In this document: positions 47,313-60,600 of the stretch, piece after piece
Numbering within the stretch: the first letter of the stretch is position 1
How the letters are laid out: each line of letters begins with the position of its first letter
Origin: Paracyclopina nana
Lineage: Eukaryota; Arthropoda; Copepoda; Cyclopoida; Cyclopettidae
Assembly: GCA_019096065.1 (NCBI GenBank)
Contig: JAGUCH010000001.1
Coordinates: 124,001-188,000, forward strand
DNA length: 64,000 nt
Direction: 5' to 3'
Made by a program: the position numbers and the translations under genes
Notes under the pieces: generated by a model
The model's input: the letters and a program-made list of their open reading frames with translations, nothing else
What the model was told of the DNA's origin: nothing
Databases searched by the model: none

Positions 47313-49015
47313 GAGCATAGCAGTCTTAACCAGTTTGATTGAATGCTACACTGATTATCACAACCTTTTATTGAAGAAGCGTTATCTTATTTCATTGTTG
47401 CAAAAGTTTGTTCGTCAACTAGGAGAGTGAAATTGAGTGCTGAAGATCACAGCCAAATTCAGGTTGCTTCAAGACAACTAGCTAAGTGAGTGAAGTAGCA
47501 AGCTAGGATTTTACGTGGCAACTAGGTTTTGTCTTAGAGTTAGCGTTCCATATGGCAACCTATTCATAGACATCGCTCTGTCTTCAATACAATGTGGATT
47601 ATCCATTTCTTGAAATTTGACGTATTTTGGTAATGACTCAAATGAAGCCATCGAGCATTTCAGTCTTGACCAGTTTGATTGAATGCAACACTGAGCATTG
47701 CAGCCTCTTATCAAAGAAGCTTTATCTTATTTCATAGTTGCAAAAAGTTTGTACTTCAACTAGGTAAGTGAAATTGAGTGCTGAAGATCACAGCCAAATT
47801 CAGTTTACATCAAGGCTACTAGTTAAATAGCAAGCTAGGTTGGGTTACATGGCAACTAGGTTATGTCATCCAGTTAGTGTTCCTGGCATCGACTCAAATG
47901 AAGCAATTTAGCATAACAGTCTCAACCAGTTTGATTAAATGCTACACTGAGCATTGCAGCCTCTGATCAAAGAAGCGCTATCTTGTTTCCTGTTAATAAA
48001 AGTTAATTTGCCTTAACCAGTTTGATTGAATGCTACACTGATTATCACAGCCTCCAATCGAAGAAGTGTTATCTTATTTCATTGTTGCAAAAGTTTGTTC
48101 GTCAACTGGGAGTGTGAAATTGTGTGGTGAAGATCACAGCCAAATTCAGCTTGCTTCAAGACAACTAGCTAAGTTTGCAAAGTAGCAAGCTAGGATTGTA
48201 CATGGCAACTAGGTTTTGTCTTAGAGTTAGCGTTCCATATGGCAACCTATTCATAGACATCGCTCTGTCTGCAAGGGCTAGTACAATAATCTGGCTTTCT
48301 CTTCTTTCACAAGTTGGGGGAGGGCCGACCTTCTCACAAAGAAGGAGGCAAGGGGCCCTTTTTGCCATATCTGGAGAAGAGGCCTGTGGTGACGTCATCG
48401 AGTGACGTAGAAGCAACATTCCAGAATGAATGGAAAGCTCACTTGGCATAAACATGCATTAATGAATACATGAGCTGAGCAGACTCCAATATGTGAAATG
48501 ATTGTTTCATGAATCCATGAAATGGAAATGAGACCTCAATCATGAGAACTTTCTGGAACTTTTGCCTTCCATGAATGAATGGAAAGCTATTTTTGGAAGC
48601 TGAAGAAGCTTACTACACACAGAAAAGTTGGCATGGCAGAGAAATGCGTCAGAGGTTGAATGAATGGTGGCCTAAAAGAAAGCCACATCATAGCGTATAT
48701 TGGAATACTTTTTCCACCTAGGATTGATGTAATGTCCTAGTGAAGCCTTTCAAGCTATGCACTAGTTTCTTTTTGGCAAGCTGACTTTTGCTGTCATTTC
48801 TGCTCACCAATTTCACCCTCCTAGCTCAAGATTGAAATCGAGGACAAAACCTAGTTGCCAAGTAAAATCCTAGCTTGCTACTTCACTAACTTAGCTAGTT
48901 GTCTAGAAGCAACCTGAATTTGGCTGTGATCTTCAGCACTCAATTTCACTCTCCTAGTTGATGAACAAACTTTTGCAACAATGAAATAAGATAACGCTTC
49001 TTCGATTTTTAGAGA
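47313..49015. repeat. Dispersed ~270-bp repeat, four direct and one inverted copy
   Basis: Direct copies start near 47313, 47655, 47908 and 48013 (shared words ACCAGTTTGATTGAATGC, GAAGATCACAGCCAAATTCA, TAGCAAGCTAGG). An inverted copy occupies about 48840-49015. The block TAGAGTTAGCGTTCCATATG is identical in copies one and four. The opposed copies around 48275-48840 make a foldback arrangement. Confidence 0.7.
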
Positions 49016-50727
49016 CCTTCTTTGGCTGATGATGGCAAAAAAGGCACTTTGTAAGTTTTCTATTTGTAACCTCCTCAGTTTTGACCTCATTGCTCTAGTA
49101 CTGATGGAAGCCATATATAGAATTCCTTATTCCTAATAGGGAAATTAATTTCCAAAAAGGCTTTCCCTCAAAATCTCTGGCTGTCTTTTATCTTGCAAAG
49201 AGGATTACTTCAATGGCAAGGCTCAAAATTCAGCTCTACCAAGCTTGCTATCGATGTTTGTCGAACAATTGGAAAAACTAATTTCTCTAATTTAAATCAG
49301 ACACATGAGTTGATGAAATTTGGTTCAGTGGTAAAGTTCAAGTGGGCTTTTCACACTTTCCCACCAAAATTTATCCATGATCAATTGGCAACTTTAGCCT
49401 TGACATTCGTCCAGAATTGATGTAGGATATTTGCAAAGTGCTTTCTTATTTAGTTTTTGTTCTAGTCTCGTTTGCTTCTCTAGGAATTTCTCAAATCTTG
49501 AGTTTTAGCCAAGAATGACTCACGCTCTTGCAGCTTACACGACTGCAGTAGTATTTAGAGTGACCCAGAGTTATTGGGCTTGATTTCACTTATGGTCAAA
49601 AAATCAGACAAAAAAAACAGCAGCAGCAGCTGATGGAAAGGCCAGCATTATTTACAGAAACATGTCAAGAAATGTGCTTCAAAAGAGATAACAATCAGAG
49701 TGGGAAAAGTGAAAGCTCTTTTTTTTGCTTAATGAGGAAATGCAGATTCAAGGTGAACAAAAGTGTGAGACTCCAATTTTTTTTAGGTTTCCTTCACTTT
49801 TTAATTCTACACACAAGTTTTTTTTTTAATTCAGTAAAGAAAGCATTTTTTTCCCACTGAAAAAAACATGTTCTGCTATTGGCTGTTCATGACAACAATT
49901 TACATGTGGTTACATTCATTGAACATTACATGTTCTATTTTTGTGAATTAAGTATGCCAGTTGACGTCAGAAATAATGATGCTTATTATTTTTTAGCTGC
50001 TGCATGACTTGCACTTGATCAGGAAAAAAGCTGGTAACAGACTTGAAAGAATAACAGTTTTTGTCGCGACAACTAAAAGGATTTTTTTTTTTGACATCAA
50101 GTCTGGCTGGATTTCAAGGCAAATAAGTTTAATTGTTATCGAAGAAATCTTGATGTTTGAGTAGGAAAAGCCCCAACTCACTCTGACCAAGATCCAAATT
50201 TCAGCAATCCATGCTCAAGATTTCTTTTGAAAAAATTAACAACGCTCCTTATTTCAATTAACGCTACAAATAACAAGCAGTTTATACTGAATGTAAATAT
50301 GAGCTTCATTATAACTGTAAACAATTTTTCCATAGCATGGATCACATGTCCTAAAAATCAAAGAGTAATTTGTGTTTATGATGTTGAACTGATTTTAAGC
50401 ATGGGAAAAATTCATAATCTGATTGTGTAAAAGAGGCCTCTATAATGCTACAGTGTGTAAAGCTGAAATGTATTCACAAGTGCACATAGCACAAACACTT
50501 GCTTGCTCTCAATCTCAGCTTGATTGCAATACTTTTATGTAAACAGATATGCAAGATGACTGTATCTCTGGAAATGATCAATTTCATGTCAATCCCTATC
50601 TATTATTTATTTGAATTGAAAATCTAGGACATTCTCAATAAATACTTTTTTCTTTTTTTGACAGAAACAATAAAGTGCTCTCAAAGGGCTTTTCCGGTTT
50701 GAAATATGCTCAATTCCAGGCCTTTTA
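49016..50727. other. Gene-free stretch
   Basis: AT-rich DNA with long T runs. No exon or named repeat is supported. Confidence 0.4.
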
Positions 50728-50961
50728 TCAAATTAATGTTTCCCAAGATACATTCATCTGAATATTACAATCAGGATTATTTGCATCATCTGGTACATGG
50801 TACTTATTTATAAGAATGTCGATACTGTTCCTTTTAAAATGTCCAATGAACAAAACAATATTTGGACGTGAGCTTTCGAAAGCACATGTGGTCATTTCAC
50901 TTGATCTGACTTGTGCTTCAAGCCAACTTGTGAATGTTGCTTTTTGGCAAGATTTCTCCAT

Positions 50962-51536
50962 ACCTGCATAAATGGCACCAGTTTGGTTTCCGGCTTGTTC
51001 TTTTCAAGCTGTTGGTGGCACGAGGCTTGAACATTTGCCATCGAAGTCCTGCAAGTTCTGGCACGTTGCTGATAGCTCTTATGAAATGCAGCTGGAGCCA
51101 TTTTTCTTCGTGCAGACGATGAACTAGGAGTAGGCCTTGTTGTCATTGCAGTAGCCATCATGGACTGAACAGATGTTGAATGTGAGGCCTCTGTATTCAG
51201 GTGTGCTCTTCAACTGTGATCAAGTGTGTATCATAAACTAGTTTTCCTTTTTAAAGTTATGCTGCTGCTTTAAGGGTTCTTCAAGCACTACTACTTTACT
51301 ATACGACAACTACATACAGTGGAGCAAGGGAAAACGAGAATTTGGGAAAAGTTGCCAACTACATTTTCTAAAGCTGACTTACTTCTTCTAGGCATGCCCG
51401 ACGTTGTGCACTCTGGGGGCAATCGGGGCAAAAAGCAACATTTCAAAAATGGCTTTTTGCACAAGTCATGCCAAGTGAAATGACCAGCTGAGCTTGCAAA
51501 AGCTCGAGCCTCGATATTGTTTTGTGAAGCAGACAT
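50962..51536 (-). CDS. Possible small unrecognised gene (two candidate exons)
   Basis: A frame from an ATG at 51536 (MSASQNNIEARAFASSAGHF) runs to a good donor, AGAA|GTAAGTC, near 51383. A second frame follows a TGTTCAG acceptor near 51170 and is open to about 50965 (Ser/Arg/Lys-rich, KSYQQRARTC). The phases are compatible. The continuation below 50961 needs a frame change, and I recognise no domain. This could be a decayed gene or chance. Confidence 0.2.
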
Positions 51537-51879
51537 CTGAAATACGCATTGAACGCTTACTTATGAATACATATGACGATGAATTTGCTCTCAGTTTTCC
51601 CCCGGTGTGCTGAAAAACATACCGAAGTGCTGCTGCAGCACATGTGGCTGGCCTTCAAGTAAGAAATGCTCTTTTGTTGCTAAAACTTTGGAAAAAAATA
51701 TTTTTTGAGCACTGTTTTGCCAGCCATTTTAGAATGAACTAAATAATCACTGAGCCTGGCAATTATTATTAATTATTATTAAGTAGCTGAGCTTTCTAAC
51801 TTGTTCTCTGGCTCTCAATAACTTTTTAAAAATGGCTGCTGCTTTCATTTCCCTGGAATTGACCCAGATTGCCTGCACT

Positions 51880-52400
51880 TCAACTAATCAGCTGCTTGTG
51901 CATTGTGCCTTCAGTCAGTCACTTTTGAACGGCTGATTTCAGCTGTTCCTGAAATATCAACACTTGACATTTATTATTAATTTATAGGTTCATCAGCTTT
52001 TTAAAGATAATGAATTACTTTTCAGTAATTGCAAGCCTTGTCAGCTGATTGTCAGTTGCTTTCTGCTGCTTCTGAGTGTTTCAGAACCTATCAGCTGATT
52101 TCAGCTATCATTAGTACATTTCATATTATCATCAGCTAATTTCAGCTATCTTCAGATGATTACAGCTGTAATCAGTTTATTTCAGCTGTCATAAGTTTAT
52201 TTCAGCTATCATCAGCTGATTTCAGCTGTCGTTTGCTGATTACAAATATTGTCACCTTATTTCAGCTGATTTCAGCTGATATCAGCCGATATCAAATAAA
52301 GTCCTCTCAGTTTAGCTGATTTCAGCTGTCATCAGCTGATTTCGCACGTTTACAGCTGATTTCACATGTTTGCAGCTGATTTCAGCTGTTAGTTACTGGA
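51880..52400 (+). repeat. CAGCTG-rich array, first orientation
   Basis: Irregular tandem units built on TCAGCTGATTTCAGCTGTCA. Most units contain CAGCTG, an E-box palindrome. Divergence between units is high. Confidence 0.75.
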
Positions 52401-52849
52401 ATATGCTACTTTCAGTCTCCTTTATTCACATTCAACATTGAAAAGCAGCAAAAGAAATCTCTCTATAGGGAAAATGCTTACTTGTTTCCAATGGTAAATA
52501 AATCATTACTTTGATTTCTTGCTTTATGGTAGCTGATGTCAGCTGTTCTCTTCCCAACTGCCCTAGCTCATTAAGAGTTATTGCTCTTATAATAAAAGTG
52601 AAAAATGTATGTAAACAAGCTGATAGTATCACACTTTTTGTTGATTTTGCCAAACTCACAGACGAATTCTGCTAATGCTATTAACACACCCTTGGCCTAG
52701 TTTTACCAACTCACGAGGGGGGAAATTGATGTCTTTTCTCCACATCAATCACAAAATCTGAGACTCCAAAATTCATCATAACTGTGGATTTATTAACATA
52801 TAATTTATTTTTAATTGTAGTGAAGCCAAATAAATTAAATTAAACTCAA

Positions 52850-54200
52850 CTGACTTAAACTGACATAAACTGACATAAATTGACTACAGCTGACTTTCAC
52901 TAGCTGCTTTTTTATTTAAAATATAACCTCAAATGGCTAAGGCTAACAAAATACTGACTTCACTTAAAATAGACAGATTGTGTCTGAAAAAAAGCTCTGT
53001 CGACATCAAATGACTATAGGTGTCACTACGAGACATCAGCTAATGTAACCTGACCACAGCTGATGTAACCTGACAACAGCTAATGTAACCTGACAACAGC
53101 TGACGTATCCTGAATACAGCTTGTGTGACCCGAAGATAATTTGAGCTACCTGACAACAGCTGACATAACCTGACAACAGCTGAAATAACCTTGCTGTAGC
53201 TGATATAACCCAACAACAGCTAAAGTAAACTGTAAACTGATATGTAACCTGACATCAGCTGACTCAAAGTGACTGCAGCTAACTTAACCTGACTACAGCT
53301 AACTTAACCTGACGACAGCTAACTTAACTTGACAAAAACTAAATACAACCGGACAACAGCTAACATAACCTGACTACAGCTAACTTAACTTGACAAAAAC
53401 TAAATACAACCTGACAACAGCTAACATAACCTGACAACAGCTGAAATAACCTTGCTGTAGCTGATGTAACCCGAGAACAGCTAACGTAAACTGTAAACTG
53501 ATATGTAACCTGACATCAGCTGACAAAAGCTGACATAACTTGACATAACTTGACTACAGCTGACTCAAAGTGACTGCAGCTAACTTAACCTGACTACAGC
53601 TAACTTAACCTGACTACAGCTAACTTAACTTGACACCAGCTAACTTAACCTCTCAACAGCTGACGTAACTTGACAAAAACTAAATACAACCTGACAACAG
53701 CTGAAGTCATCTGACGACAGCTGATGTAAGATAAAAACAGCTGGTTTAACCTTACATCTTTGACAACAGTTTACAAAACAGGACAACAGCTAACTTAGCC
53801 TGAATACAACTGATTTTAATCCTCACAATAAATCTTATTACAGGTAATGTTAATTGGTTGAGAGTGACATAAATTGAAAACAGCTTAAATAAAGTGACTA
53901 TACAATGAAATATACCACTTAAAGCTGACTCAACCAGAATACAGCTGATACATACAGATACATAATCTAGCAGCAGCTGAAATGAACTGATTTCAGCTGT
54001 AATAAATCGACCAAAAGGGACATTTTAAAATGATTAGAACTGACATTAGCTGACAACTGCTTAAATAAAGTGACTAGCTACAACAGGAATGCACTATTTC
54101 AATTTGAAAACAGAATACAGCTGACACATGCTCATTGCAAATAACAGCTGAAACAGCCAAGGTCAACTGAGCAGAACAGCTGAAATTGAATCAAACAGTA
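52850..54200 (-). repeat. AGCTG-rich array, opposite orientation
   Basis: Imperfect units of about 18-20 bp such as AACCTGACAACAGCTGA. Read on the minus strand they give TCAGCTGTTGTCAGG, resembling the 51880-52400 array. Longer duplicated blocks occur inside, for example around 53220-53260 and 53490-53520 (TAAACTGTAAACTGATATGT). Confidence 0.75.
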
Positions 54201-55419
54201 ATAACAAATAACTAATAACAAATGGTTGATAAGACATCAGACTTCTATGACAAAGGCTTCAAAATGCCTGTTGTTCACTAATTGCTACAAGGGGAGCTTT
54301 CTCTTTCAAATATCTACATCCATTCAGGATTTTTATTCTAAGAAGAAGGCTTTGAAGCTCCTATCAAAATTATGTACCTTCATAGGCTAGAATGATAAAA
54401 GGTGCTACCAGATGTCAGTTTTTGTCAGCAGACTGCATGTAGAAGCCCTGGTTTTTTTGCTCTCTTTGGCTAGACCAAGCCTGGCTTTTTTGCCTCTCTA
54501 CTTTTTTGTGAGTGAGTCTTTTCCCAACTTTTTCTCCCTTGTCTGGCTTTACTGAAGGGACTTTTACCAGGGAAGAAAGCAACAAGAAAAAAAGAGGCTT
54601 TTTTGCCTCTCTGCCTTTGTTCTTTGTAGAAGAATTTTCATGAATGTGGCTGACAAAAACTGGATTAGACCACCAATGAAAAAAGTGAAAACTCAGCATT
54701 GATAGCAGAGTCAAAGCTGGGTGGAAAGAACAAGTGTGTACTAAAGCTGTCTGCTGCTGCAGAAAAATGAATGCCACTCTTTGGCAAATATCAGCTAATC
54801 AAAGTGAATCCGGAAGCCCTTTTTTATCATCATTGTCATTACATTTTTTAACTTTGCTTTTATGTCATATTCATACTTGGATTTAACACAGTATAGCTTA
54901 GATAATAAAGTTATGATTTAAGCGTTTAAATTGGTATCCAGGTATCTTGACGTACTATTTATAAACTTCCAGGCATGGCCAATGATTTAGTGTCTCAAAA
55001 TAAATCTTAAGAGTCCACTTAGCAAATGGCTCTTGATGGTAACTTTAATGGTTATTCTAAAAGGCTTTTTGCATGTAACTTGAAATGAAAGCTACTTTCA
55101 CAATACTAAGCAAGCATTGCTCAAATAATGAGTATTGAAAGCCAGCTTGATTTTTTTTCAACAATATTGAAAAATTTGGGAAACAATTTGTAAAGGCTTG
55201 ATGACAATGATTGATTGGTCAACCAAAATTCATCCAGATTGAAGGCCAATTTGTGGATGCCAGTATTTCCTGATGTAAATATCAAGCAAAGTTGCCTCGC
55301 TTCACATCTTGAACGGCCTCCAGTGAGTGACCTCAGATCTCAACCATATTTGGTACACAGCCATCAATAGTCCTACTGAAGAATCCTACCAAGTTTGGTT
55401 CCAGTCGGCTCAGCAATTG
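54201..55419. other. Gene-free stretch
   Basis: A 120-codon minus-strand frame at 54415-54777 has no recognised domain. Nothing else is supported. Confidence 0.4.
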
Positions 55420-56540
55420 CCTACATTCAAAAAGCTTAGCTTAACTTAAAAGGGCTGCGCTAAGCTTCAAAGAGCTTTGCTTACACTAGCTTTACTTAAC
55501 TTCAAATGTCTTTACTTAACTTCAAAGAGCCTTGCTAAAATTCTAAGAGCCTTGCTAAAATTCTAAGAGCCTTGCTTAGCCTCAAAGTGCTTTGCTTAAC
55601 TCCAAACAGCCTTGCATAACTTCAAAGAGCTTTATTTAACTTCAAATGTCTTTGCTTAACTTCAAATGTCTTTGCTTAGCTTCAAATGTCTTTCCTTAAC
55701 TTCAAAGAGCCTTGCTTAGCCTCAAAGTGCATTGCTTAACTCCAAACAGTCATGCTTAACTCCAAACAGTCATGCTTAGCTTCAAAGAGCTTTGCTTAAA
55801 TTCAAAGAGCTTTACTTAACTTCAAAGAGCTTTGCTTAAATTCAAAGAGCCTTGCTTACATTAAACAAGCTTAGCTTAACTTGTAAGAGCTCCGCTAAGC
55901 TTCAAATGTCTTTGCTTAACTTCAAAGAGCCTTGCTAAACTTCTAAGAGCCTTGCTTAGCCTCAAAGTGCATTGCTTAACTCCAAACAGCAATGCTTAAC
56001 TTCAAAGAGCTTTGCTTAAATTCAAAGAGCTTTACTTAACTTTAAAGAGTTCTGCATAACTTCAAAGAGCTTTGCTTAAATTCAAAGAGCCTTGCTTACA
56101 TTAAACAAGCTTAGCTTAACTTGTAAGAGCTCCACTAAGCTTCATATGTCTTTGCTTAACTTCAAAGAGCCTTGCTAAACTTCTAAGAGCATTGCTTAGC
56201 CTCAAAGTGCTTTGCGTAACTCCAAATAGCATTGCTTAACTTCAAAGAGCTTAACTTAACTTCAAATGTCTTTGCTTAACTTCAAATGCCTTTGCTTAAA
56301 TTCAAAGAGCCTTGCTTACATTAAAAAAGCTTAACTTAACTTTTAAGAGCTCCTCTAAACTTCTAAGAGCTTTGCTTAGACTCAAATAGCCAAGCTTTAC
56401 TTAACATCAAATAGATTTGCTTAGCCTCAAAGTGCTTTGCTTAGCTTCTAGGAGTTATGCTAAACTATAACATCAGTTGAGCTTGCTTAAAATCAAAGAG
56501 CATTGCCTAATTTCAAAGAGCTTAAAAATGGGCTACTAAG
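55420..56540. repeat. 20-bp minisatellite with 240-bp higher-order period
   Basis: More than 50 units of AACTTCAAAGAGCTTTGCTT and close variants. A distinctive stretch (TTACATTAAACAAGCTTAGC and what follows) recurs with an exact 240-bp offset, ending positions 55860 and 56100 for its lead-in, equal to 12 units. Confidence 0.85.
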
Positions 56541-57646
56541 CATAGCAATGTTCAGCAAAGCTCATGCTGTGAGCATTAAAAGAAAATATTGAAGGCATAC
56601 AAAGGCTTGATGATTGATCAGACCCCTGACTGTTCCATAGCAATGTACCTACACAGCAATGCCATTAAGCCATATTCTGGGCACCAGATTTATGCCCTAA
56701 ATAGGGCAAAATGTCAAATTTTCTCTTTTTTATGTAAGTTCACTTAGTTATGTAAGTAATTTTTTCATAGGTTGGGCGAACAGCAGTTGATTTGTTGCGC
56801 TACTTTAACAAGTCACTTTTCCTTAATACAGCAAAAGCTTTGGCTGTCGTCTAATTTTTATTATTTTTTCCTCAAAATTAACTATTTTAAAATAGGTGTT
56901 TATTATGATTTGGCTCTGTTCTGTAAATGCTGCGCGCGCAACTCTCATTAGTGCTTGCAGCTAAGAAAGCTGCTTGAAAAGAAAGCTGTTCATAACAATA
57001 TCAAACAGCTGCTGAGGAAAATACAACTGAATATGTATCCGTATACATTGGGATACATGCGACATTCGATAGTGAGTAGCCTTCTTAAGTAATTTAGAAA
57101 AATGCCATCTTGTGCCATTCCCAAAAAGATCTCTACTCATTAGTTTTAAGACACTAGTTCATTGGCCATATGCCCAAGTTTGCTAAACGTTTCATAAGAT
57201 AATCAAAGTAGTGCATTATTTTAAAGATGGTGTTTATATGGTAATAATCAATTGTGTGTATTTTCATTTTGCTAGGAAAGCGAAAACTTTCTAGCGCACT
57301 AATTAAAAACTAAATGGCTTTCACATTCGCATTGATTAGTTGATGTTTGCTTTGCAGTGGCATTCATTTTTATGTGTTCAAGTGCAGCATTTTCACACAG
57401 ATTCACACCTGACTCTTCTCCCTTTTGTCCTGCTTTTGCCACACACTGTCACAAATGTGTAGTAGATCTTCTCAGATACAAAAGGCTCGCTTTCCTGACT
57501 CTCTAATGCTAGGCCTTTCCCAACAAGCTAGCTCATCTTGGACAAGAATGGAGCATGAGAATGACCTTTAGTAAAGCTTGCTCCCTTTTGACATTTGTTA
57601 CAGATGAAGGCAAGAATCCATTGAGGCCAACAGTCCCCAGCTTAAT
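56541..57646. other. Region upstream of the SLC45 gene
   Basis: AT-rich DNA expected to hold the promoter and 5' UTR of the transporter gene; no specific element is identified. Confidence 0.4.
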
Positions 57647-60600
57647 ATGGCTTCCACCATGGACAAGAAGCTGATTGTCAAACTCCTTGTGCAAAGGTAA
57701 AGATCAAATTACACCAAACTTGGCAATTCTCTTGCAATAATAAATTCACCATGAGTTGTGTCATTCAAAAGTCCAGTTCAAAATGGGAGGCTGCTTTGGC
57801 AAATTGAGATTATTCTTAGCAAGGTAGTATATGGATATTTTAGAAAAAGATGGCCTTAGCTGAAAATAGAAATGTATAAGTGTAGAATGTGAAAAACACC
57901 TGAGAAGGTTCAGTGCTGGACTAATCTCAAATCGTGGCAGTTGCAATAGCAGCTTTTGTGTTGAAAAATGGCTGCTGCTGACAAGGCTGACTTTTCTTCT
58001 GATTGCAGCAGTAGGCGTGGCAGCTTCACGCCCACTACCACACCCTCGACACTGGGTGCCAACCACAGGGTCACTGACCTCAGGCTCGTACTGGTTAATT
58101 TTGTCGTGGCTGGACTCGAAATCGCCTCTTCAGTGGCTTTCACCTTCATTCCCCCACTTCTGCTCAAGTCTGGATACAGCGAAACCCAAATGACCATCAT
58201 ATTTGGCGTCGGTGAGTCAAACCACCTAAAAGCATTTAGCCCAACCAGAAGTTTTTGCAAGTTATCTGAAAGTTATTGTAACCAGTACGCACTTCTTCAT
58301 TTCACCCAGGTTGAGGTTATGTCGTAATGTCACATTAACTGCCTTACCAGGTAAGTAATGAAATCTAAGGTGACTTGTAAAATTGGTGTTTTCGATTTTA
58401 CTTGTGCGGCAAGGGAGTTAATGTTACATAATGACATACGCTCAATGTTGAGGAAACGTTAAAGTTTCACTGAGGGTTATTAGGGCGTATAAATGCTCAG
58501 AAATTCTGGTTGGCTTGAATTATTGTAAACTTAAGGGATTTGTTTTTTCAGCTCCTCTGATAGCGCTGTTTACGGTGCCAGTCATCGGTCACTGGTCAGA
58601 CATTTGTGACTCCAAGTGGGGCAGGCGAAGGCCATTCATTTTTGGCCTTTCGCTCTTCCTCATCCTATCTCTGGTGCTTTTGTGCTTGGGCCAGACCATG
58701 GTGGCCACACCGCAACACCAATACAGTGGGCATGTATAATGCATACCATCAAGTTTAGACCTGCTTAAAACAGTTCTCTTTTCAGGATGTACGTTGTGGC
58801 CTTTGCAGTCATTCTGCTGGATTACGCCTCTCAGGCAGCCATCAACCCTTGTGAATCGTAAGCAGCCTTACCCAACCAGAAATGAAACCCTCAGTGAAAC
58901 TTTTATGTTTCCTCAACATCGAGTGTATGTCATTATGTAAAATTAACCTCCTTGCCGCACAAGTAAAATTGAAAACACCAATTTTACAAGTCACCTTAGA
59001 TTTCATTACTTACCTGGTAAGGCAGTTAATGTGACATAACGACATAACCTCAACCTGGGTGAAATGTAGGAGTGTGTACTGGCTACAATAACTGTTCCTG
59101 GTTTGGTATTGAACTTGTATTGAACAATTGCCAATAGACTATTCTATTTGCAGGCTGATGGCTGACATGCTGCAGTCCGCTGCCAATGCCAACACTGGCT
59201 TCATGATCTACAGTGCCATGCTCAGCTTGGGCTCTTGCGTGGGCTACTTGCTATCAGCTGTGGACTGGCAGATCTTCAACAACTCTTCCTCCACGTACTG
59301 CAGCTCAGAGCAAATGGCCATTCTCATTGTGCTGGTCCTCTTCACCATCACCCTCCTGGTCACCATGATCTTTGCCAGGGAGAGGCCACTGCGGAGAGCA
59401 CCAGTGTTGTCTTCCAGCCTCAACGGTGGTGGTGACCCTTTGACCCTAGAGTCTGGCTCTGCCATCAAGGAGGCCACAAGTGAGCAGCAGCCTTTGGCAG
59501 CCTTGAAGGCTGCAGCTCTGGTCATTCGGGCGCCTCCAATAACCTATGTGACAATCAAAAAGGCTATAGTGAACTCCTTCCGGATCTCCTTCCTACTAGC
59601 TTGCATCATCAAGGTATAAGATCTGTTCATGTTGAATACATAGTATTCCCAAGTTTTCTGAAAGCTATTGTAAAGTGATGACGCTCCTTTTTTTCACCCA
59701 TGTTGAGTCAATGTCGTTATGTAACATAAACTGCCTTGCCACCTATGTAAAGCAATCAAGGGTGACATGTAGAATAGGTGGTTTTGACATTACAAATGTG
59801 GCAAGGCAGTTAATGCTACACAATGGCATAAACTCGATGTTGATGAAACTAATGGTTATTTTGGCGTACAAGTGATCAGACTTTCCGGTTGTGAATTAGT
59901 TTGAATGTTGCAGGCTGTGACCAACTGCTGTCTTGCCATCCTGAAGCCCATTCGAACAGTGTACGAGGCCCCACTAGTGCTGCAAAGGCTCTTCTGGGCA
60001 GATTTGCTCTGCTGGATGGCCATCATGGCCCATTCCATGTTCTGCACAGACTATGTGGCCACTGTGGTCTATGGGGGCAGTGCTTATGCTGAGCGAGGCT
60101 CGATTGATGACATCAAGTTTGACGAGGGGGTGCGAATGGGGTCTCTAGGCTTGCTCTTGCACAGCACCACAGGTACAACAAGCCTTAATCAAGCTCCAGT
60201 TTAGCTTAGCAGTTGAACTGAGCCAGAGGAGGGACAAACTTTTTATCTAGATGGTGCTTTACGAGCAAGTATTTTTGGAGAAACTGTCATGTTCGAAACT
60301 TGGTCAAAAGTAGCAATTTGATTAGATGATCAGCGGAGCTAGGCTAGAAAAATTTGGTTTCAACAGCGAAAAGCTTGAAGATTTGCAAGCGTCGCATATG
60401 GTTTCACAGCTTGAAAGGGTGCCATTATGTATCTAGGTTACGTCATATTAATGAAGTTTTTATTGCAAGCGCTCCCAAAGCCAGACGATATCCGATTTTC
60501 GATCTTCTATGAAGCAAAGCCATTTCGAATGTACTTGCTCAAGTTGTCAGGCTAGATGGCGCTGCAAATCTAACGACTTTACGCCTTTGACTTATATCAT

